Shown one piece after another: positions 47,130 to 58,643 of a DNA stretch of 64,000 nt; the first letter of the stretch is position 1, and every line of letters starts with the position of its first letter. The DNA comes from Planococcus koreensis. GTDB lineage: Bacteria; Bacillota; Bacilli; Bacillales_A; Planococcaceae. The position numbers were made by a program, and so were the translations under genes. The notes beneath the pieces are model-generated. The model was not told the origin of the DNA and made no database searches. It saw only the letters and a program-made list of their open reading frames with translations. Location of the stretch: NCBI RefSeq assembly GCF_004761975.1, contig NZ_RQII01000014.1, positions 1 to 64,000 of the forward strand, in the 5' to 3' direction.

Positions 47130-48413
47130 CTATTTTTTGCGGAATGACTTCAATTTATCGTAGATTCCGGCGAATTTCTTCTCGGAACCGGCGATGATCG
47201 GCTTGTAGAACTCCGCTTTTTTAACTTCTTTCGGCAAGTAATCCTGGTCGACCCAGCCGCCGAAGGTGCCGAGCGGCGTTTCATGCGGATACTTATAGCC
47301 GCCGTGGCCGAGTTCGGCGCTGCCGGCGTAATGCGTGTCGCGCAGGTGCATCGGGATGTCGCCGACTTCGCCTTTATTGATCGACGCGATGGCGGCATCG
47401 ATTGCTTTGTAGGCGGAATTCGATTTCTCGGACAAGCACATTTCAGCCACGGCTTGAGCGAGCGGGATGCGGGCTTCCGGCAAGCCGAGGCGGTCGGCAG
47501 CCTGGCACGCAGCGAGGACGTGCGCGCCGACTTCCGGACTCGCGAGGCCGATGTCTTCATAGGCCATGACGAGCAAGCGGCGGGTGACCGCGGTCAAGTC
47601 GCCGTTTTCCAGCAGGTGCGCCAAATAATACATCGCAGCGTTGATATCGCTGCCGCGCACGGATTTCTGCAGCGCGGACAATAAATTAAAGTAATGCGAA
47701 CCTTTTTTATCGCCGAAGACGCCGACGCGTTTGATCATTTGTTCCACCATCTGGTCTTCGACAATAAATTTGCCGTCGCGTTCATCGGAGGCGACGACAA
47801 TCGATTCGAGCATCGTCAGCGCTTTTCGTGCGTCGCCGTTCGTGCCGTCAGCGATGCGGTTAACTTGCGCCTCGGAAATTTCGATTTCGGAATTGCCAAG
47901 GCCGCGCTTCGGCTCGGTTAACGCCGAGTTCAGCAGCTGGACGATGTCATCGTGGGTCAGCCGCTTGAGCTGCTTGATTTCGCCGCAGCGGGAGCGGATC
48001 GCCGGATTGACGTCGTGGAACGGGTTTTCCGTCGTCGCGCCGATCAATACGATGGCGCCGCTTTCGACATGCGGCAGCAGCGCATCCTGCTGGAGTTTAT
48101 TGAAGCGATGGATTTCGTCCAAAAACAGCAGCACTTTGCCGGTGATGCGCGCTTCAGCGACGACTTCCTCGACATCTTTTTTGCCGGAAGTCGTTGCGTT
48201 CAACGCGATGAACGGCAGCTTCGACGTGCCGGCGATAGCGTGGGCGATCGACGTCTTGCCGATTCCCGGTTCGCCGTATAGGAGCATTGATGGCACGTGG
48301 CCATTGTGGATCATTTTATATAAAGCCGTATGCTTTCCGATGACGTCTTTCTGGCCGATGACTTCGTCAATCGTGCGCGGACGCATGCGGAACGCCAATG
48401 GTTCATTTTGCAA
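47130..48413 (-). CDS. rarA: Replication-associated recombination ATPase RarA (MgsA, 427 aa)
   Basis: AAA+ clamp-loader-like protein acting at stalled forks. Walker A GEPGIGKTS, Walker B (LLFLDEIHRF), sensor 1 GATTENP, and the C-terminal MgsA domain (SHYFNLLSALQKSVRGSD; VGAHVLAACQAADRLGLPEA) are present. Start TTG lies 8 bases after GGAAGGGG on the minus strand. It is divergent from cymR, as its orthologue yrvN adjoins cymR in B. subtilis. Confidence 0.95.
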   Translation of the reverse strand: MQNEPLAFRMRPRTIDEVIGQKDVIGKHTALYKMIHNGHVPSMLLYGEPGIGKTSIAHAIAGTSKLPFIALNATTSGKKDVEEVVAEARITGKVLLFLDEIHRFNKLQQDALLPHVESGAIVLIGATTENPFHDVNPAIRSRCGEIKQLKRLTHDDIVQLLNSALTEPKRGLGNSEIEISEAQVNRIADGTNGDARKALTMLESIVVASDERDGKFIVEDQMVEQMIKRVGVFGDKKGSHYFNLLSALQKSVRGSDINAAMYYLAHLLENGDLTAVTRRLLVMAYEDIGLASPEVGAHVLAACQAADRLGLPEARIPLAQAVAEMCLSEKSNSAYKAIDAAIASINKGEVGDIPMHLRDTHYAGSAELGHGGYKYPHETPLGTFGGWVDQDYLPKEVKKAEFYKPIIAGSEKKFAGIYDKLKSFRKK

Positions 48414-48500
48414 AAGTAAAACCCCTTCCGTCCAATCGTTCGCTTTTCAGTATATCGCGGAGCGAAATAAATGTCATTGCAAGTCCATTGCGCAGAGATA

Positions 48501-48509
48501 TGCTATACT
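48501..48509 (+). promoter_or_regulatory. Extended -10 of the cymR promoter
   Basis: TGCTATACT, 41 bp before cymR, in the rarA-cymR divergent gap. No strong -35. Confidence 0.55.
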
Positions 48510-48549
48510 TTTAGGAAGAATAATTGGAAACTGACTTCGAGGTGTAACG

Positions 48550-48966
48550 ATGAGAATATCGACAAAAGGCCGCTATGGCTTGACTATTATGATCGCATTG
48601 GGAAAAAATTATGGCGAAGGGCCGATGCCGCTGCGGAAAATCGCGGCGGATTATGATTTGTCCGAAGCTTATTTGGAGCAGCTGGTAGGCCCGCTCCGCA
48701 ATTCTGGGCTTGTAAAAAGCGTCCGGGGCGCTTACGGCGGCTATATGCTGACGCGCAGCCCGAAAGACATTTCAGCGGGGGACGTCATCCGCGTACTCGA
48801 AGGGCCGATCCAGCCCGTCGAAGGCATTGAAGATGAAGACCAGCCGCAGCGCGAATTGTGGGTGCGCATCCGCGACGCCGTGAAAAACGTCCTGGATACG
48901 ACATCGATCGACGATTTGGCGAACCAGCAAGAAACCGACAACGACAATTATATGTTCTATATATAA
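48550..48966 (+). CDS. cymR: Rrf2-family cysteine metabolism repressor CymR (138 aa)
   Basis: Rrf2 winged helix (MRISTKGRYGLTIMIALG, SEAYLEQLVGPLRNSGLVKSVRGAYGGYML). It lacks the three-cysteine Fe-S motif of IscR, which fits CymR, a repressor controlled through CysK and O-acetylserine. It is first of the cymR-iscS-mnmA group, 14 bp before iscS. Confidence 0.92.
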   Translation: MRISTKGRYGLTIMIALGKNYGEGPMPLRKIAADYDLSEAYLEQLVGPLRNSGLVKSVRGAYGGYMLTRSPKDISAGDVIRVLEGPIQPVEGIEDEDQPQRELWVRIRDAVKNVLDTTSIDDLANQQETDNDNYMFYI

Positions 48967-48980
48967 GGAGTTAATCAATC

Positions 48981-50114
48981 ATGAATCGAATTTATTTAGA
49001 CCATGCGGCCACTTCTCCGATGCATCCGGAAGTGGCTGAAACATTTTCACAGGCACTCAGCACCGTCTACGGCAATCCTTCGAGCATGCACGGCACAGGG
49101 CGCATCGCGCGCAAAGCGCTGGATGACGCACGCCGTGTTTTCGCACGCAGCATCCATGCAAACGATCCGGAAATCATTTTCACGAGCGGCGGAACGGAAG
49201 CTGATAATTTGGCGATCTTCGGCACTGCTGCGAAAAAACCGGGCGGCCATATCATCACATCGGCCATCGAACATCACGCCGTACTGCACGCTTGCGAGAA
49301 ACTCGAGCGCGACGGCTATAGCGTGACGTATTTGCCGGTTGATGAAAACGGCCTAGTGCGAGCAGAAGACGTGAAAAATGCGCTGCACAGCGATACAATT
49401 CTAGTGACCATCATGCTCGGCAACAATGAAGTCGGCACGGTCCAGCCGATTGAAGAAATCGGCGAGCTGCTGCAAGGCACGAGTGTGGTGTTCCATACGG
49501 ATGCTGTCCAGGCTTACGGCGTCTTGCCGATTGATGTGGAGAAACTCCACGTCGACTTTTTATCGGTATCGGCGCATAAACTGAACGGCCCGAAAGGCAT
49601 CGGCTTCTTGTACCAGCGCAAAGGCGTCGCTTTGTCTCCGCTCTTTTACGGCGGCGAACAGGAACGCAAGCGCCGCGCGGGAACCGAAAACGTTCCGGCG
49701 ATCACCGCGTTCGCAAAAGCGGTGGAAATCGCGCTAGCCACGATGGATGATAAAACCGCGCTTTATTTGGCGTTTAAAGAGGCATTTAAAAACGTCTTAA
49801 CAGAACAAGGCATAGCATTCAAAGAAAACGGCGTCAACTCTCTGCCGCATATCCTGAACCTCAGTATTCCAGGAGTCGATATCGAATCGTTCCTGGTCAA
49901 TCTCGACATCGCCGGCATTTCGGCATCGAGCGGTTCAGCGTGCACAGCGGGTTCGATGGATCCGTCCCATGTCCTGGTCGCGATGTACGGCGGCGAGGCG
50001 GACGAGCTCCGCAATTCCATCCGCTTCAGCTTCGGGCTGGGCTTGGACGTCGAACAAGTGCAGGAAGCTGCACTAAAAACAGCACAAATCTGCAAGCGTT
50101 TAGCGCTTAAATGA
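48981..50114 (+). CDS. iscS: Cysteine desulfurase IscS-type (YrvO, 377 aa)
   Basis: PLP enzyme that donates sulfur. The PLP lysine is in SVSAHKLNGPKGIGF, the substrate/PLP motif is FTSGGTEADNLA, and the catalytic cysteine is in SSGSACTAGSMDPSHVL. In B. subtilis this paralogue supplies sulfur to MnmA for tRNA 2-thiouridine. mnmA follows after 14 bp, which supports that partner. Confidence 0.95.
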   Translation: MNRIYLDHAATSPMHPEVAETFSQALSTVYGNPSSMHGTGRIARKALDDARRVFARSIHANDPEIIFTSGGTEADNLAIFGTAAKKPGGHIITSAIEHHAVLHACEKLERDGYSVTYLPVDENGLVRAEDVKNALHSDTILVTIMLGNNEVGTVQPIEEIGELLQGTSVVFHTDAVQAYGVLPIDVEKLHVDFLSVSAHKLNGPKGIGFLYQRKGVALSPLFYGGEQERKRRAGTENVPAITAFAKAVEIALATMDDKTALYLAFKEAFKNVLTEQGIAFKENGVNSLPHILNLSIPGVDIESFLVNLDIAGISASSGSACTAGSMDPSHVLVAMYGGEADELRNSIRFSFGLGLDVEQVQEAALKTAQICKRLALK

Positions 50115-50122
50115 AAAGGTGA

Positions 50123-51246
<1,124 letters not shown>

Positions 51247-51247
<1 letters not shown>

Positions 51248-51921
51248 TGGGCGAAACTGCGAAGAATTACAATGAAATCGGCATCCAGGCGCTGCAAGAA
51301 GGCGATACGGAAGCCGCAATCCAAGCATTTACGCAAGCGATTGAAGAACAGCCGGACAACCCGCTCGGCTATATCAATTTCGGCCATGTGCTGACATCAA
51401 TGGATGATATCGAGCGAGCCGAACGCTTTTTCCAAAAAGCGTTGACGCTTGATGAAACCTCGGCAACGGCTTATTACGGCCTTGCGAATTTGTATTTCAA
51501 CTCAGAGCGTTTTGACGAAGCGTTGAAACTTTATGAAAAAGCGCTGCATTACGGGCTGGAAGGCTCGGATGCGCATTTCATGATGGGCAAATGCTTCGAA
51601 AAGATGGATCAGCCGAAATTGGCGCTGCCTTATCTTCAACGGGCAGTCGAACTGGATCCCGCCGATGTGCAAGCGCGCCTCAGCTACGGCATCGCGCTGG
51701 CATCAATGGAATTATTCACATTGGCCGAACCGCAATTTTTGGAAGTGCTCGCGCTCGACGCCAACCACGCCGATGCGCATTACAATTTAGGTGTGCTGTA
51801 CGCCGTGTCGACAGACCGCGTCGAGGACGCCATGCATCATTTGAAGCAGGCATATACGCTTGACGATCGCAACGAAATGGCACGTTATGCGTATGATATG
51901 ATTGCTTCACAGCGGCAATAA
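51247..51921 (+). CDS. yrrB: TPR-repeat protein (YrrB-like, 224 aa)
   Basis: Five to six tetratricopeptide repeats throughout (for example AIQAFTQAIEEQPDNPLGYINFGHV; LALPYLQRAVELDPADVQARLSYG). There is no signal peptide. YrrB lies between mnmA and recD2 in Bacillus and has been suggested to scaffold the iscS-mnmA sulfur relay. That function is inferred from structure and context. Confidence 0.88.
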
Positions 51922-51964
51922 AACATAAAGACATAATCAACCATTGTGAAAGGAGACGTCGACG

Positions 51965-54421
51965 ATGACTGGACAAATTGATTTATTCCAAGAAGAAACG
52001 CATTTTGTACTGGGCAGGCCAGTCGTCTCGATTTTTCACAATCCCCAAAATTTATTCTCCATCGCGAAAGTGAAAATCCAGGAAACCAATACCTCGTACC
52101 AGGAAAAAGAGATCATCGTCTCGGGCTATTTTCCGAAATTGTCGCTTGAAGAATCCTACCGCTTTACGGGTGCGGTGAAAAACCATCCGCGCTACGGCGT
52201 CCAGTTCCAGGTGGAAACATTCACGAAAGAAGTGCCGGAAACAGAGCAGGGGATTGTGCATTATTTATCGAGCGATATGTTCAATGGCATCGGCCGCAAG
52301 ACGGCGGAGACGATCGTCAAGAAACTAGGCAAAGACGCCATCAAGAAAATTCTGGAGGACCCGGAAGCGCTCGATGCGGTGCCGCGTCTTTCCGATGAAA
52401 AAAAAGACACGATCCGTTCGACGCTGCAGCTGAATCTGGGCTTGGAGCGCGTGATGATCCAGCTCAACGACTGGGGCTTCGGCCCGCAGATCGGCATGCG
52501 CGTCTACCAGACCTACCGCGAAGACACGATCGACATCCTGACGAAAAATCCATTCATTTTGATTGAGGAAATCGAAGGGATCGGTTTTCACCGCGCGGAT
52601 GAACTCGGCGCGAAGCTCGGCATCACCGGCAGCCATCCGGACCGCATCAAGGCGTCGATTCTGCACCTGCTGAACCAGGCGTCGCTGTCGGAAGGCCATG
52701 TCTATGTCGATGCGAAAACGCTCATTCCGCAAGTCAAAGAAATGCTGGAAGCGAGCCAGCGTGAAGACATTCCGATCGAAGCCATTTCCAAAGCGATGAT
52801 CGAGATGAATGAAGAAGGCAAAGTGTCGGGGGAAGAAACCCGGCTTTATTTGCCGTCGCTGTATTACTCGGAAGTCGGCATTGCGACAAAGCTTGAAACG
52901 ATGCTGGCATCGCAGGCGAACCGCGACCGTTTCCCGGCGTCGGAAGTCCGGAAAGCGCTCGGCGAAGCGGAAGAGCGGCTTGGCGTCAATTACGCAGAAA
53001 CCCAAGTGGAAGCGATTGACGCGAGCATTAATTCCTCTGTCATGATTTTGACCGGCGGACCCGGCACCGGCAAGACGACCGTTGTTCGCGGGCTTGTCGA
53101 AGTGTATGCAGAGCTTCACGGCTTGTCGCTCGACCCGAAAGAATACACAAAGAAAAAAGAGCCGTTCCCGATCATCCTTGCAGCACCGACGGGACGCGCT
53201 GCGAAGCGCCTGAGCGAGTCGACCGGGCTGCCAGCGATGACGATCCATCGCTTACTCGGCTTTAACGGGCAGGAAAAAGACGAAGAAACCGAAAAAGAGA
53301 TTGAAGGCCGCCTGATCATCATTGACGAAATGTCGATGGTCGATACGTGGCTCGCACATCAATTGCTGAAGGCTGTGCCGGAAGATGCCCAGCTCATTTT
53401 CGTCGGCGACCAGGATCAGCTGCCGCCCGTTGGGCCCGGCCAAGTGCTGCGGGATTTATTGGAATCGAAGCGCATACCGACGGTCGAGCTGACCGATATT
53501 TACCGCCAGTCTTCCGGTTCGTCGATCATCGAACTCGCGCACCAAATGAAAAACGGGCAGCTGCCAGCTGACATTACCGCGAAAACGTCGGACCGCTCGT
53601 TCATCAAAGCGGGCCCGGACCAGATCGCATCGGTTGTTGAGAAAGTCGTCAAAAGCGCATTGGCGAAAGGGCATTCGATCAAAGATGTCCAAGTGCTCGC
53701 CCCGATGTACAAAGGGCCAGCCGGCATCGATGCGCTGAATCGCATGATCCAGGAGATGGTCAACCCGAATGCCGATGGCAAACGCAAAGAGCTGGTATTC
53801 GGCGACATCACGTACCGCATCGGCGACAAGATCCTGCAGCTCGTCAACCAGCCGGAAAGCAATGTCTTCAACGGCGATATGGGCGAAGTCGTCGCCATCA
53901 TGAAAGCGAAAGAGACGGTCGAGAAACAGGACATGCTCGTCGCGTCATTCGATGGCATTGAAGTAGAGTACCAGCGCAGTGATTTGAATCAGCTGACGCT
54001 TGCGTATTGCGTCTCGATCCATAAATCGCAGGGCTCGGAGTTTCCGACGGTCATCATGCCGATCGTCCGCGGCTATATGAAAATGCTGCGCCGGAATTTA
54101 TTGTATACGGGCATCACCCGCAGCAAGGATTTCCTGATCTTGTGCGGCGATCCGCAAGTGTTCCGCTACGGCGTCGAGCGCACCGACGATACACAGCGCA
54201 TGACGACGCTGAAAAGCCGTCTGCAGCTGTCCGAGGCACCACCTGCACCAGTGACGGTTGAAGGGGCGCCAGAAGAGGCTGCAGCGGAGAAATCGGCTGT
54301 ACCAGCGAGTGAAACGCCAATTCAATCCGGCCCCGCGAGCTTGACGGCGGAAAACGCCCACGCCATCCATCCGCTCATCGGCATGGAAGGCATCAAGCCG
54401 GCAGATTTTATCGAAGCGTAA
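51965..54421 (+). CDS. recD2: ATP-dependent DNA helicase RecD2 (818 aa)
   Basis: Superfamily 1B 5'-3' helicase outside RecBCD. It has the long N-terminal region with helix-hairpin-helix elements (FNGIGRKTAETIVKKLG; EGIGFHRADELGAKLG), Walker A LTGGPGTGKTT, motif II (IIDEMSMVD), motif III (GDQDQLPPVGPGQVL), UvrD_C_2 motif (TLAYCVSIHKSQGSEFPTVI) and motif VI (YTGITRSKDF). The Ala/Glu/Pro-rich tail (about 755-800) is variable in the family. Confidence 0.96.
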   Translation: MTGQIDLFQEETHFVLGRPVVSIFHNPQNLFSIAKVKIQETNTSYQEKEIIVSGYFPKLSLEESYRFTGAVKNHPRYGVQFQVETFTKEVPETEQGIVHYLSSDMFNGIGRKTAETIVKKLGKDAIKKILEDPEALDAVPRLSDEKKDTIRSTLQLNLGLERVMIQLNDWGFGPQIGMRVYQTYREDTIDILTKNPFILIEEIEGIGFHRADELGAKLGITGSHPDRIKASILHLLNQASLSEGHVYVDAKTLIPQVKEMLEASQREDIPIEAISKAMIEMNEEGKVSGEETRLYLPSLYYSEVGIATKLETMLASQANRDRFPASEVRKALGEAEERLGVNYAETQVEAIDASINSSVMILTGGPGTGKTTVVRGLVEVYAELHGLSLDPKEYTKKKEPFPIILAAPTGRAAKRLSESTGLPAMTIHRLLGFNGQEKDEETEKEIEGRLIIIDEMSMVDTWLAHQLLKAVPEDAQLIFVGDQDQLPPVGPGQVLRDLLESKRIPTVELTDIYRQSSGSSIIELAHQMKNGQLPADITAKTSDRSFIKAGPDQIASVVEKVVKSALAKGHSIKDVQVLAPMYKGPAGIDALNRMIQEMVNPNADGKRKELVFGDITYRIGDKILQLVNQPESNVFNGDMGEVVAIMKAKETVEKQDMLVASFDGIEVEYQRSDLNQLTLAYCVSIHKSQGSEFPTVIMPIVRGYMKMLRRNLLYTGITRSKDFLILCGDPQVFRYGVERTDDTQRMTTLKSRLQLSEAPPAPVTVEGAPEEAAAEKSAVPASETPIQSGPASLTAENAHAIHPLIGMEGIKPADFIEA

Positions 54422-54449
54422 AAGCATCCCATTGCGGATGCTTTTTTTT
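54422..54449 (+). terminator. Intrinsic terminator after recD2
   Basis: AAGCATCC/GGATGCTT stem, CATTGC loop, eight T. Confidence 0.93.
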
Positions 54450-54458
54450 CGGCTGGAA

Positions 54459-54549
54459 GCGTATTTATTCCATAACGGAGCGTATTTCGGTTCTTATAGA
54501 GCGTATTTCCACCGCAATGGGGCGTATTCGAGCCGCAACCGGGCGTATT
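54459..54549. repeat. Periodic intergenic array D: GCGTATT core, five copies, exact 21-bp period
   Basis: GCGTATT starts at 54459, 54480, 54501, 54522 and 54543, each exactly 21 bp apart. Most copies have a purine before and T or TC after. The 14-bp spacers differ. It lies after the recD2 terminator and ends about 50 bp before the alaS -35. Confidence 0.94.
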
Positions 54550-54600
54550 GCAAAAATTGAAGGAATAAACGCACTTGCCGCACGCAAAAAAGCGCGGCTA

Positions 54601-54630
54601 TTGACATAGCGGAATCTTTTTCTATATAAT
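54601..54630 (+). promoter_or_regulatory. alaS promoter
   Basis: Perfect TTGACA (54601-54606), 18-bp spacer, perfect TATAAT (54625-54630). The transcript should start near 54637. Confidence 0.9.
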
Positions 54631-54636
54631 TCAGGA

Positions 54637-54890
54637 TATAGATCCATACACCAACACCCAGATGGAGAAAGTACAAGATCGCGCGCGTTTAGAAAGAGGT
54701 TCCCCGGCTGAAAGGACCTTCGCTCCGCTGTTTTGGAAAGCTACTCCGGAGTGCAGCTAATCCCTGCCGTCACAGCCGCGTTAAGGCATAATGAGAGACA
54801 CGGAGCAGTTTGTCCGTGTAATTAGGGTGGTACCGCGAACTAAAGCCTTCGTCCCTTGCGCCAGCGCAAGGGATGGGGGCTTTTTATTAT
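54637..54890 (+). promoter_or_regulatory. T-box leader of alaS (Ala, GCT specifier)
   Basis: T-box AGGGTGGTACCGCG (54824-54837) with TGGT matching discriminator A73 of tRNA-Ala. The terminator at 54843-54885 pairs CCCTTGCG with CGCAAGGG and ends in TTTTT. Stem I has AGAAAGTAC on its 5' side, and the 3' specifier loop GAAA-GCT-A gives GCT (54740-54742), an alanine codon. Confidence 0.93.
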
Positions 54891-54907
54891 GGCTAGGAGG
54901 AGAAAAG

Positions 54908-57532
54908 ATGAAAAACATGAAAGCTGCAGACATCAGAAGATTGTATATTGAATTCTTTAAAGAAAAAGGCCACGACCAGGAGCCGAGCGCACCGCTTGTG
55001 CCGTTCGAAGATCCTTCATTGTTATGGATCAACAGCGGTGTAGCGACGCTGAAGAAATATTTTGACGGACGGGTGATCCCAACAAATCCGCGCATCGTCA
55101 ACGCGCAGAAATCGATCCGCACGAACGATATCGAAAACGTCGGCAAAACAGCGCGCCACCATACGTTTTTCGAAATGCTCGGCAACTTCTCGATCGGCGA
55201 GTATTTCAAAACGGAAGCGATCCACTGGGCATGGGAATTCCTGACCGACCCGAAATGGATGGGCTTCGACCCGGAATTGCTGTCGGTGACGATCCATCCG
55301 GAAGACGAAGAAGCTTATGGCATTTGGCTCAATGAAGTCGGCGTGCCGGCTGAACGCATCATACGCCTTGAAGGCAATTTCTGGGACATCGGCGAAGGCC
55401 CGAGCGGTCCGAACTCGGAAATTTTTTATGACCGCGGCGAATCCTACGGCAATGATCCAAGCGATCCGGAAATGTTCCCAGGCGGCGAAAACGACCGCTA
55501 TTTGGAAATCTGGAACTTGGTGTTCTCGCAGTTCAACCACAACCCGGACAATACGTACACGCCATTGCCGAAGCAGAACATCGATACAGGCATGGGCTTG
55601 GAGCGTATGGCTTCGGTCGTACAAAACGTGCCGACGAACTACGACACGGATCTGTTCGTGCCGATCATCGAGAAAACCGAAGAGATTTCCGGTGTGCGCT
55701 ACGGCACAGACGTCGATACCGATATGGCGTTCAAAGTCATCGCTGACCATGTCCGCACAGTCGCGTTTGCAATCGGCGACGGAGCTTTGCCGTCGAATGA
55801 AGGCCGCGGATACGTTTTGCGCCGCCTATTGCGCCGTGCTGTCCGCTATGCGAAAAAGCTGGGCATCGAAAAACCGTTCATGTATGAATTGGTTCCTGTT
55901 GTCGGCGCAATCATGAAGGATTTTTATCCGGAAGTGAGCGACAAACAGGATTTCATTATCCGCGTGATGAAACTGGAAGAAGAACGTTTCCATGAGACAT
56001 TGCACGACGGTTTGGCGATCTTATCGGAAGTGGCAGGCCGCCAAAAAGCTGCCGGCCGCAATGAAATCCCGGGTGAAGATGCGTTCCGTCTTTATGATAC
56101 GTACGGCTTCCCGGTTGAATTGACCGAGGAATATGCGGAAGAAGAAGGCATGGTCATTGACCACGCTGGATTTGAAGCTGCAATGGGTGCTCAGCGCGAC
56201 CGCGCACGGAAAGCCCGCCAAAATGTCAATTCAATGCAGACGCAATCGGAAGTTCTGGGCAACATCAAAGTTGACAGCGAGTTTATCGGCTACGACCGCA
56301 CACTGGCACAAGCATCTGTCCTCGTCATCATCAAAGACGGCGACGTGGTTGAAAGCGCGCAAGAAGGCGACGAAGTGCAAGTCATTCTCGACAAGACGCC
56401 GTTCTACGCTGAAAGCGGCGGGCAGATTGCCGACCGCGGAACGCTCAGCAACGATTTGGTGCAGGCGACTGTGCTGGACGTTAAAAAAGCGCCGAACGGC
56501 CAGAATCTCCACTCTGTCCGGGTCGACTCAGGCGAACTGACAGCCGGTTCGGTTACAGCGGAAGTGGAATCTTCCCAACGCCGCGATACGGTGAAAAACC
56601 ACACGGCGACGCATTTATTGCACCAAGCGCTGAAAGATGTACTGGGCACACACGTCAACCAGGCAGGATCCTACGTTGGGCCGGACCGCCTGCGTTTCGA
56701 CTTCTCGCATTTCGGCGGCGTGACGAAAGAAGAAATTACGCAAATCGAGCAAATCGTCAACGAAAAAATCTGGAGCGGCATCGCAGTCGATACCGGCTTC
56801 CATGATTTGCAAGAAGCGAAAAAAATGGGCGCAATGGCTTTATTCGGCGAAAAATATGGCGATATCGTCCGTGTCGTGGAAATCGGCAATTTCTCGAAAG
56901 AGCTTTGCGGCGGCGTCCATGTTATGAATACAGCGGAAATCGGCTTGTTCAAAATCGTTTCGGAAAGCGGCATTGGTGCTGGCGTGCGCCGGATCGAAGC
57001 GGTTACCGGAAAAGGTGCTTACGAAAACTTGCGGGAAACGGAACAGATTTTGGAAGAAGCGGCTTCGCTATTAAAGTCTTCGCCGAAAGACATGGTCCAA
57101 AAAGTCCAGTCGTTCCAACAGGAAATGAAATCATTGCAGCGCGAAAACGAATCGCTGATGGCGAAAATTTCCAACGCACAGTCGTCAGAAATTTTATCTG
57201 CTGCACGCCAAATCAATGACATCACAGTGTTGTCAGCGAAGGTCGAAGCGAAAGACAATAACCAGCTGCGCCAGATGATGGACGATTTGAAACAGAAATT
57301 CGACAAAGCGGTCATCGTTTTAGGTGCTGCTGATGGTGATAAAGTCATGCTGATCGCAGGCGTTACAAAAGATTTGGCAGGCGGGAACTATCATGCCGGC
57401 CAAATCGTCAAACATGTAGCTGAGCAATGCGGAGGCAAAGGCGGTGGCCGCCCTGATATGGCAATGGCAGGCGCTAAAAATCCTGAAAAATTGGAAGCTG
57501 CCCTGGAATCTGTCTACGAACAGCTCAAATAG
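54908..57532 (+). CDS. alaS: Alanyl-tRNA synthetase (874 aa)
   Basis: Class II AlaRS with the aminoacylation core ([38 protein letters not shown]), the editing domain with HxxxH ([11 protein letters not shown]) and CxxxH-type zinc ligands ([13 protein letters not shown]), and a C-terminal coiled coil plus C-Ala domain ([14 protein letters not shown]). The ATG after TAGGAGGAG is used; the longer frame would run through the T-box terminator. Confidence 0.97.
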   Translation: MKNMKAADIRRLYIEFFKEKGHDQEPSAPLVPFEDPSLLWINSGVATLKKYFDGRVIPTNPRIVNAQKSIRTNDIENVGKTARHHTFFEMLGNFSIGEYFKTEAIHWAWEFLTDPKWMGFDPELLSVTIHPEDEEAYGIWLNEVGVPAERIIRLEGNFWDIGEGPSGPNSEIFYDRGESYGNDPSDPEMFPGGENDRYLEIWNLVFSQFNHNPDNTYTPLPKQNIDTGMGLERMASVVQNVPTNYDTDLFVPIIEKTEEISGVRYGTDVDTDMAFKVIADHVRTVAFAIGDGALPSNEGRGYVLRRLLRRAVRYAKKLGIEKPFMYELVPVVGAIMKDFYPEVSDKQDFIIRVMKLEEERFHETLHDGLAILSEVAGRQKAAGRNEIPGEDAFRLYDTYGFPVELTEEYAEEEGMVIDHAGFEAAMGAQRDRARKARQNVNSMQTQSEVLGNIKVDSEFIGYDRTLAQASVLVIIKDGDVVESAQEGDEVQVILDKTPFYAESGGQIADRGTLSNDLVQATVLDVKKAPNGQNLHSVRVDSGELTAGSVTAEVESSQRRDTVKNHTATHLLHQALKDVLGTHVNQAGSYVGPDRLRFDFSHFGGVTKEEITQIEQIVNEKIWSGIAVDTGFHDLQEAKKMGAMALFGEKYGDIVRVVEIGNFSKELCGGVHVMNTAEIGLFKIVSESGIGAGVRRIEAVTGKGAYENLRETEQILEEAASLLKSSPKDMVQKVQSFQQEMKSLQRENESLMAKISNAQSSEILSAARQINDITVLSAKVEAKDNNQLRQMMDDLKQKFDKAVIVLGAADGDKVMLIAGVTKDLAGGNYHAGQIVKHVAEQCGGKGGGRPDMAMAGAKNPEKLEAALESVYEQLK

Positions 57533-57620
57533 GTTTTATAAATGCCGGTTATCGTTTATACTATAAGTCAGGCAGCGAGAGTCAAATTCTCCTATCTAAA
57601 TCCGAAACGAGGTGCTTGTC

Positions 57621-57893
57621 GTGAGTTCATTTGATCAAACAATGAAATTCAATCCGTCTGATGAGTCGATGGAGCAGGAAGTGAAGCAAGTGATGCTTCA
57701 AGTCCATACGGCACTTGAAGAAAAAGGCTATAACCCGATCAATCAGATTGTCGGATATTTACTGTCAGGTGATCCGGCTTATATTCCTCGCCATCAGGAT
57801 GCACGCAATATGATTCGCAAACTTGAACGGGATGAAATTCTGGAAGAGCTTGTGAAATTCTATATTAAAAAGAATAACGGGGAACAAGAATGA
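57621..57893 (+). CDS. ireB: IreB family regulatory phosphoprotein (YrzL, 90 aa)
   Basis: Small protein with the highly conserved [33 protein letters not shown]. In Enterococcus, IreB is phosphorylated on threonine by IreK and tunes cephalosporin tolerance; the N-terminal Thr (FDQTMKF) is the equivalent region. GTG 57621 gives the usual SSFDQTMKF start. It overlaps ruvX at ATGA. Confidence 0.92.
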   Translation: MSSFDQTMKFNPSDESMEQEVKQVMLQVHTALEEKGYNPINQIVGYLLSGDPAYIPRHQDARNMIRKLERDEILEELVKFYIKKNNGEQE

Positions 57894-58309
57894 GAATAAT
57901 GGGACTGGATGTCGGTTCGAAAACGATCGGCGTCGCCATCAGTGATGCGCTGGGCTGAGACTGCCAAGGCATTGAGACCGTCAAGATTAATGAGGCGGCT
58001 GGGGAGTTCGGCATGGCGCGCCTGGGCGAATTGATCAAACAATTCGAAGTGACCCAAGTCGTCGTCGGATTTCCGAAAAACATGAACAATACGATCGGTC
58101 CGCGCGCGGAAGCATCGCAAAAATTTGCAGCTTTGCTCGAAGAAGTATATGCTATACCGGTGGTACTATGGGATGAGCGGCTCACGACAATGGCTGCAGA
58201 GAAGATGTTGATCTCTGCGGATGTCAGCCGCAAAAACCGCAAGAAAGTAATCGACAAGATGGCCGCAGTGATGATACTGCAAGGCTACCTTGACTTTAAA
58301 AAATTATGA
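57890..58309 (+). pseudogene. ruvX: RuvX/YqgF (YrrK) with an in-frame TGA at the Trp-23 position
   Basis: RNase H-fold protein implicated in 16S rRNA 5'-end maturation and annotated as a putative Holliday junction resolvase. The frame from ATG 57890 reads [22 protein letters not shown], then TGA (57956-57958), then continues to 58309 with the family sequence ([57 protein letters not shown]). B. subtilis has Trp (TGG) here, so a single G-to-A change or error explains it. The next residues (DCQGIET) also differ from the usual TAQGIET. A restart at ATG 58013 would lose the first catalytic Asp (GLDVG). Confidence 0.85.
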
Positions 58310-58319
58310 GGTGACGTAA

Positions 58320-58628
58320 ATGGAACACGGACAAGAGCACATTACAGTCGTTGATGAAAACGGCAACGAACAATTATTTGAGGTTTTATTCACATTTGAA
58401 AGTGAAGAATTCGGAAAATCATACGTATTGTATTTCCCGGTTGGCGCTGAGGAAGATGACGAAGGCGAAATTGAAATCCAAGCATCTTCTTTCACAGAAA
58501 ACGCTGATGTAGACGGCAAAATCGCAGGCGGAGAACTTCGCCCGGTTGAGACGGATGAAGAATGGGATATGATCGAAGAAATGCTTAACGCGTTCCTTGA
58601 CGACGAAGAAGAGAACGAAGAACAGTAA
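58320..58628 (+). CDS. DUF1292 protein (YrzB-like, 102 aa)
   Basis: Short, very acidic protein with the DUF1292 pattern ([33 protein letters not shown]) and an Asp/Glu-rich C-terminus. Function is unknown. It follows ruvX by 10 bp; the ireB-ruvX-yrzB trio is conserved in Bacillota. Confidence 0.92.
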   Translation: MEHGQEHITVVDENGNEQLFEVLFTFESEEFGKSYVLYFPVGAEEDDEGEIEIQASSFTENADVDGKIAGGELRPVETDEEWDMIEEMLNAFLDDEEENEEQ

Positions 58629-58643
58629 TCTCAAAAGGAGAGG

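Noticed and set aside
54791-54907. N-terminal extension of AlaRS
   Set aside because: It lies within the T-box and its terminator; the family start with TAGGAGGAG is downstream.
57956-57958. Genome-wide reading of TGA as tryptophan
   Set aside because: TGA ends many intact genes here (for example pilM, pilD, ireB) and conserved Trp codons elsewhere are TGG.
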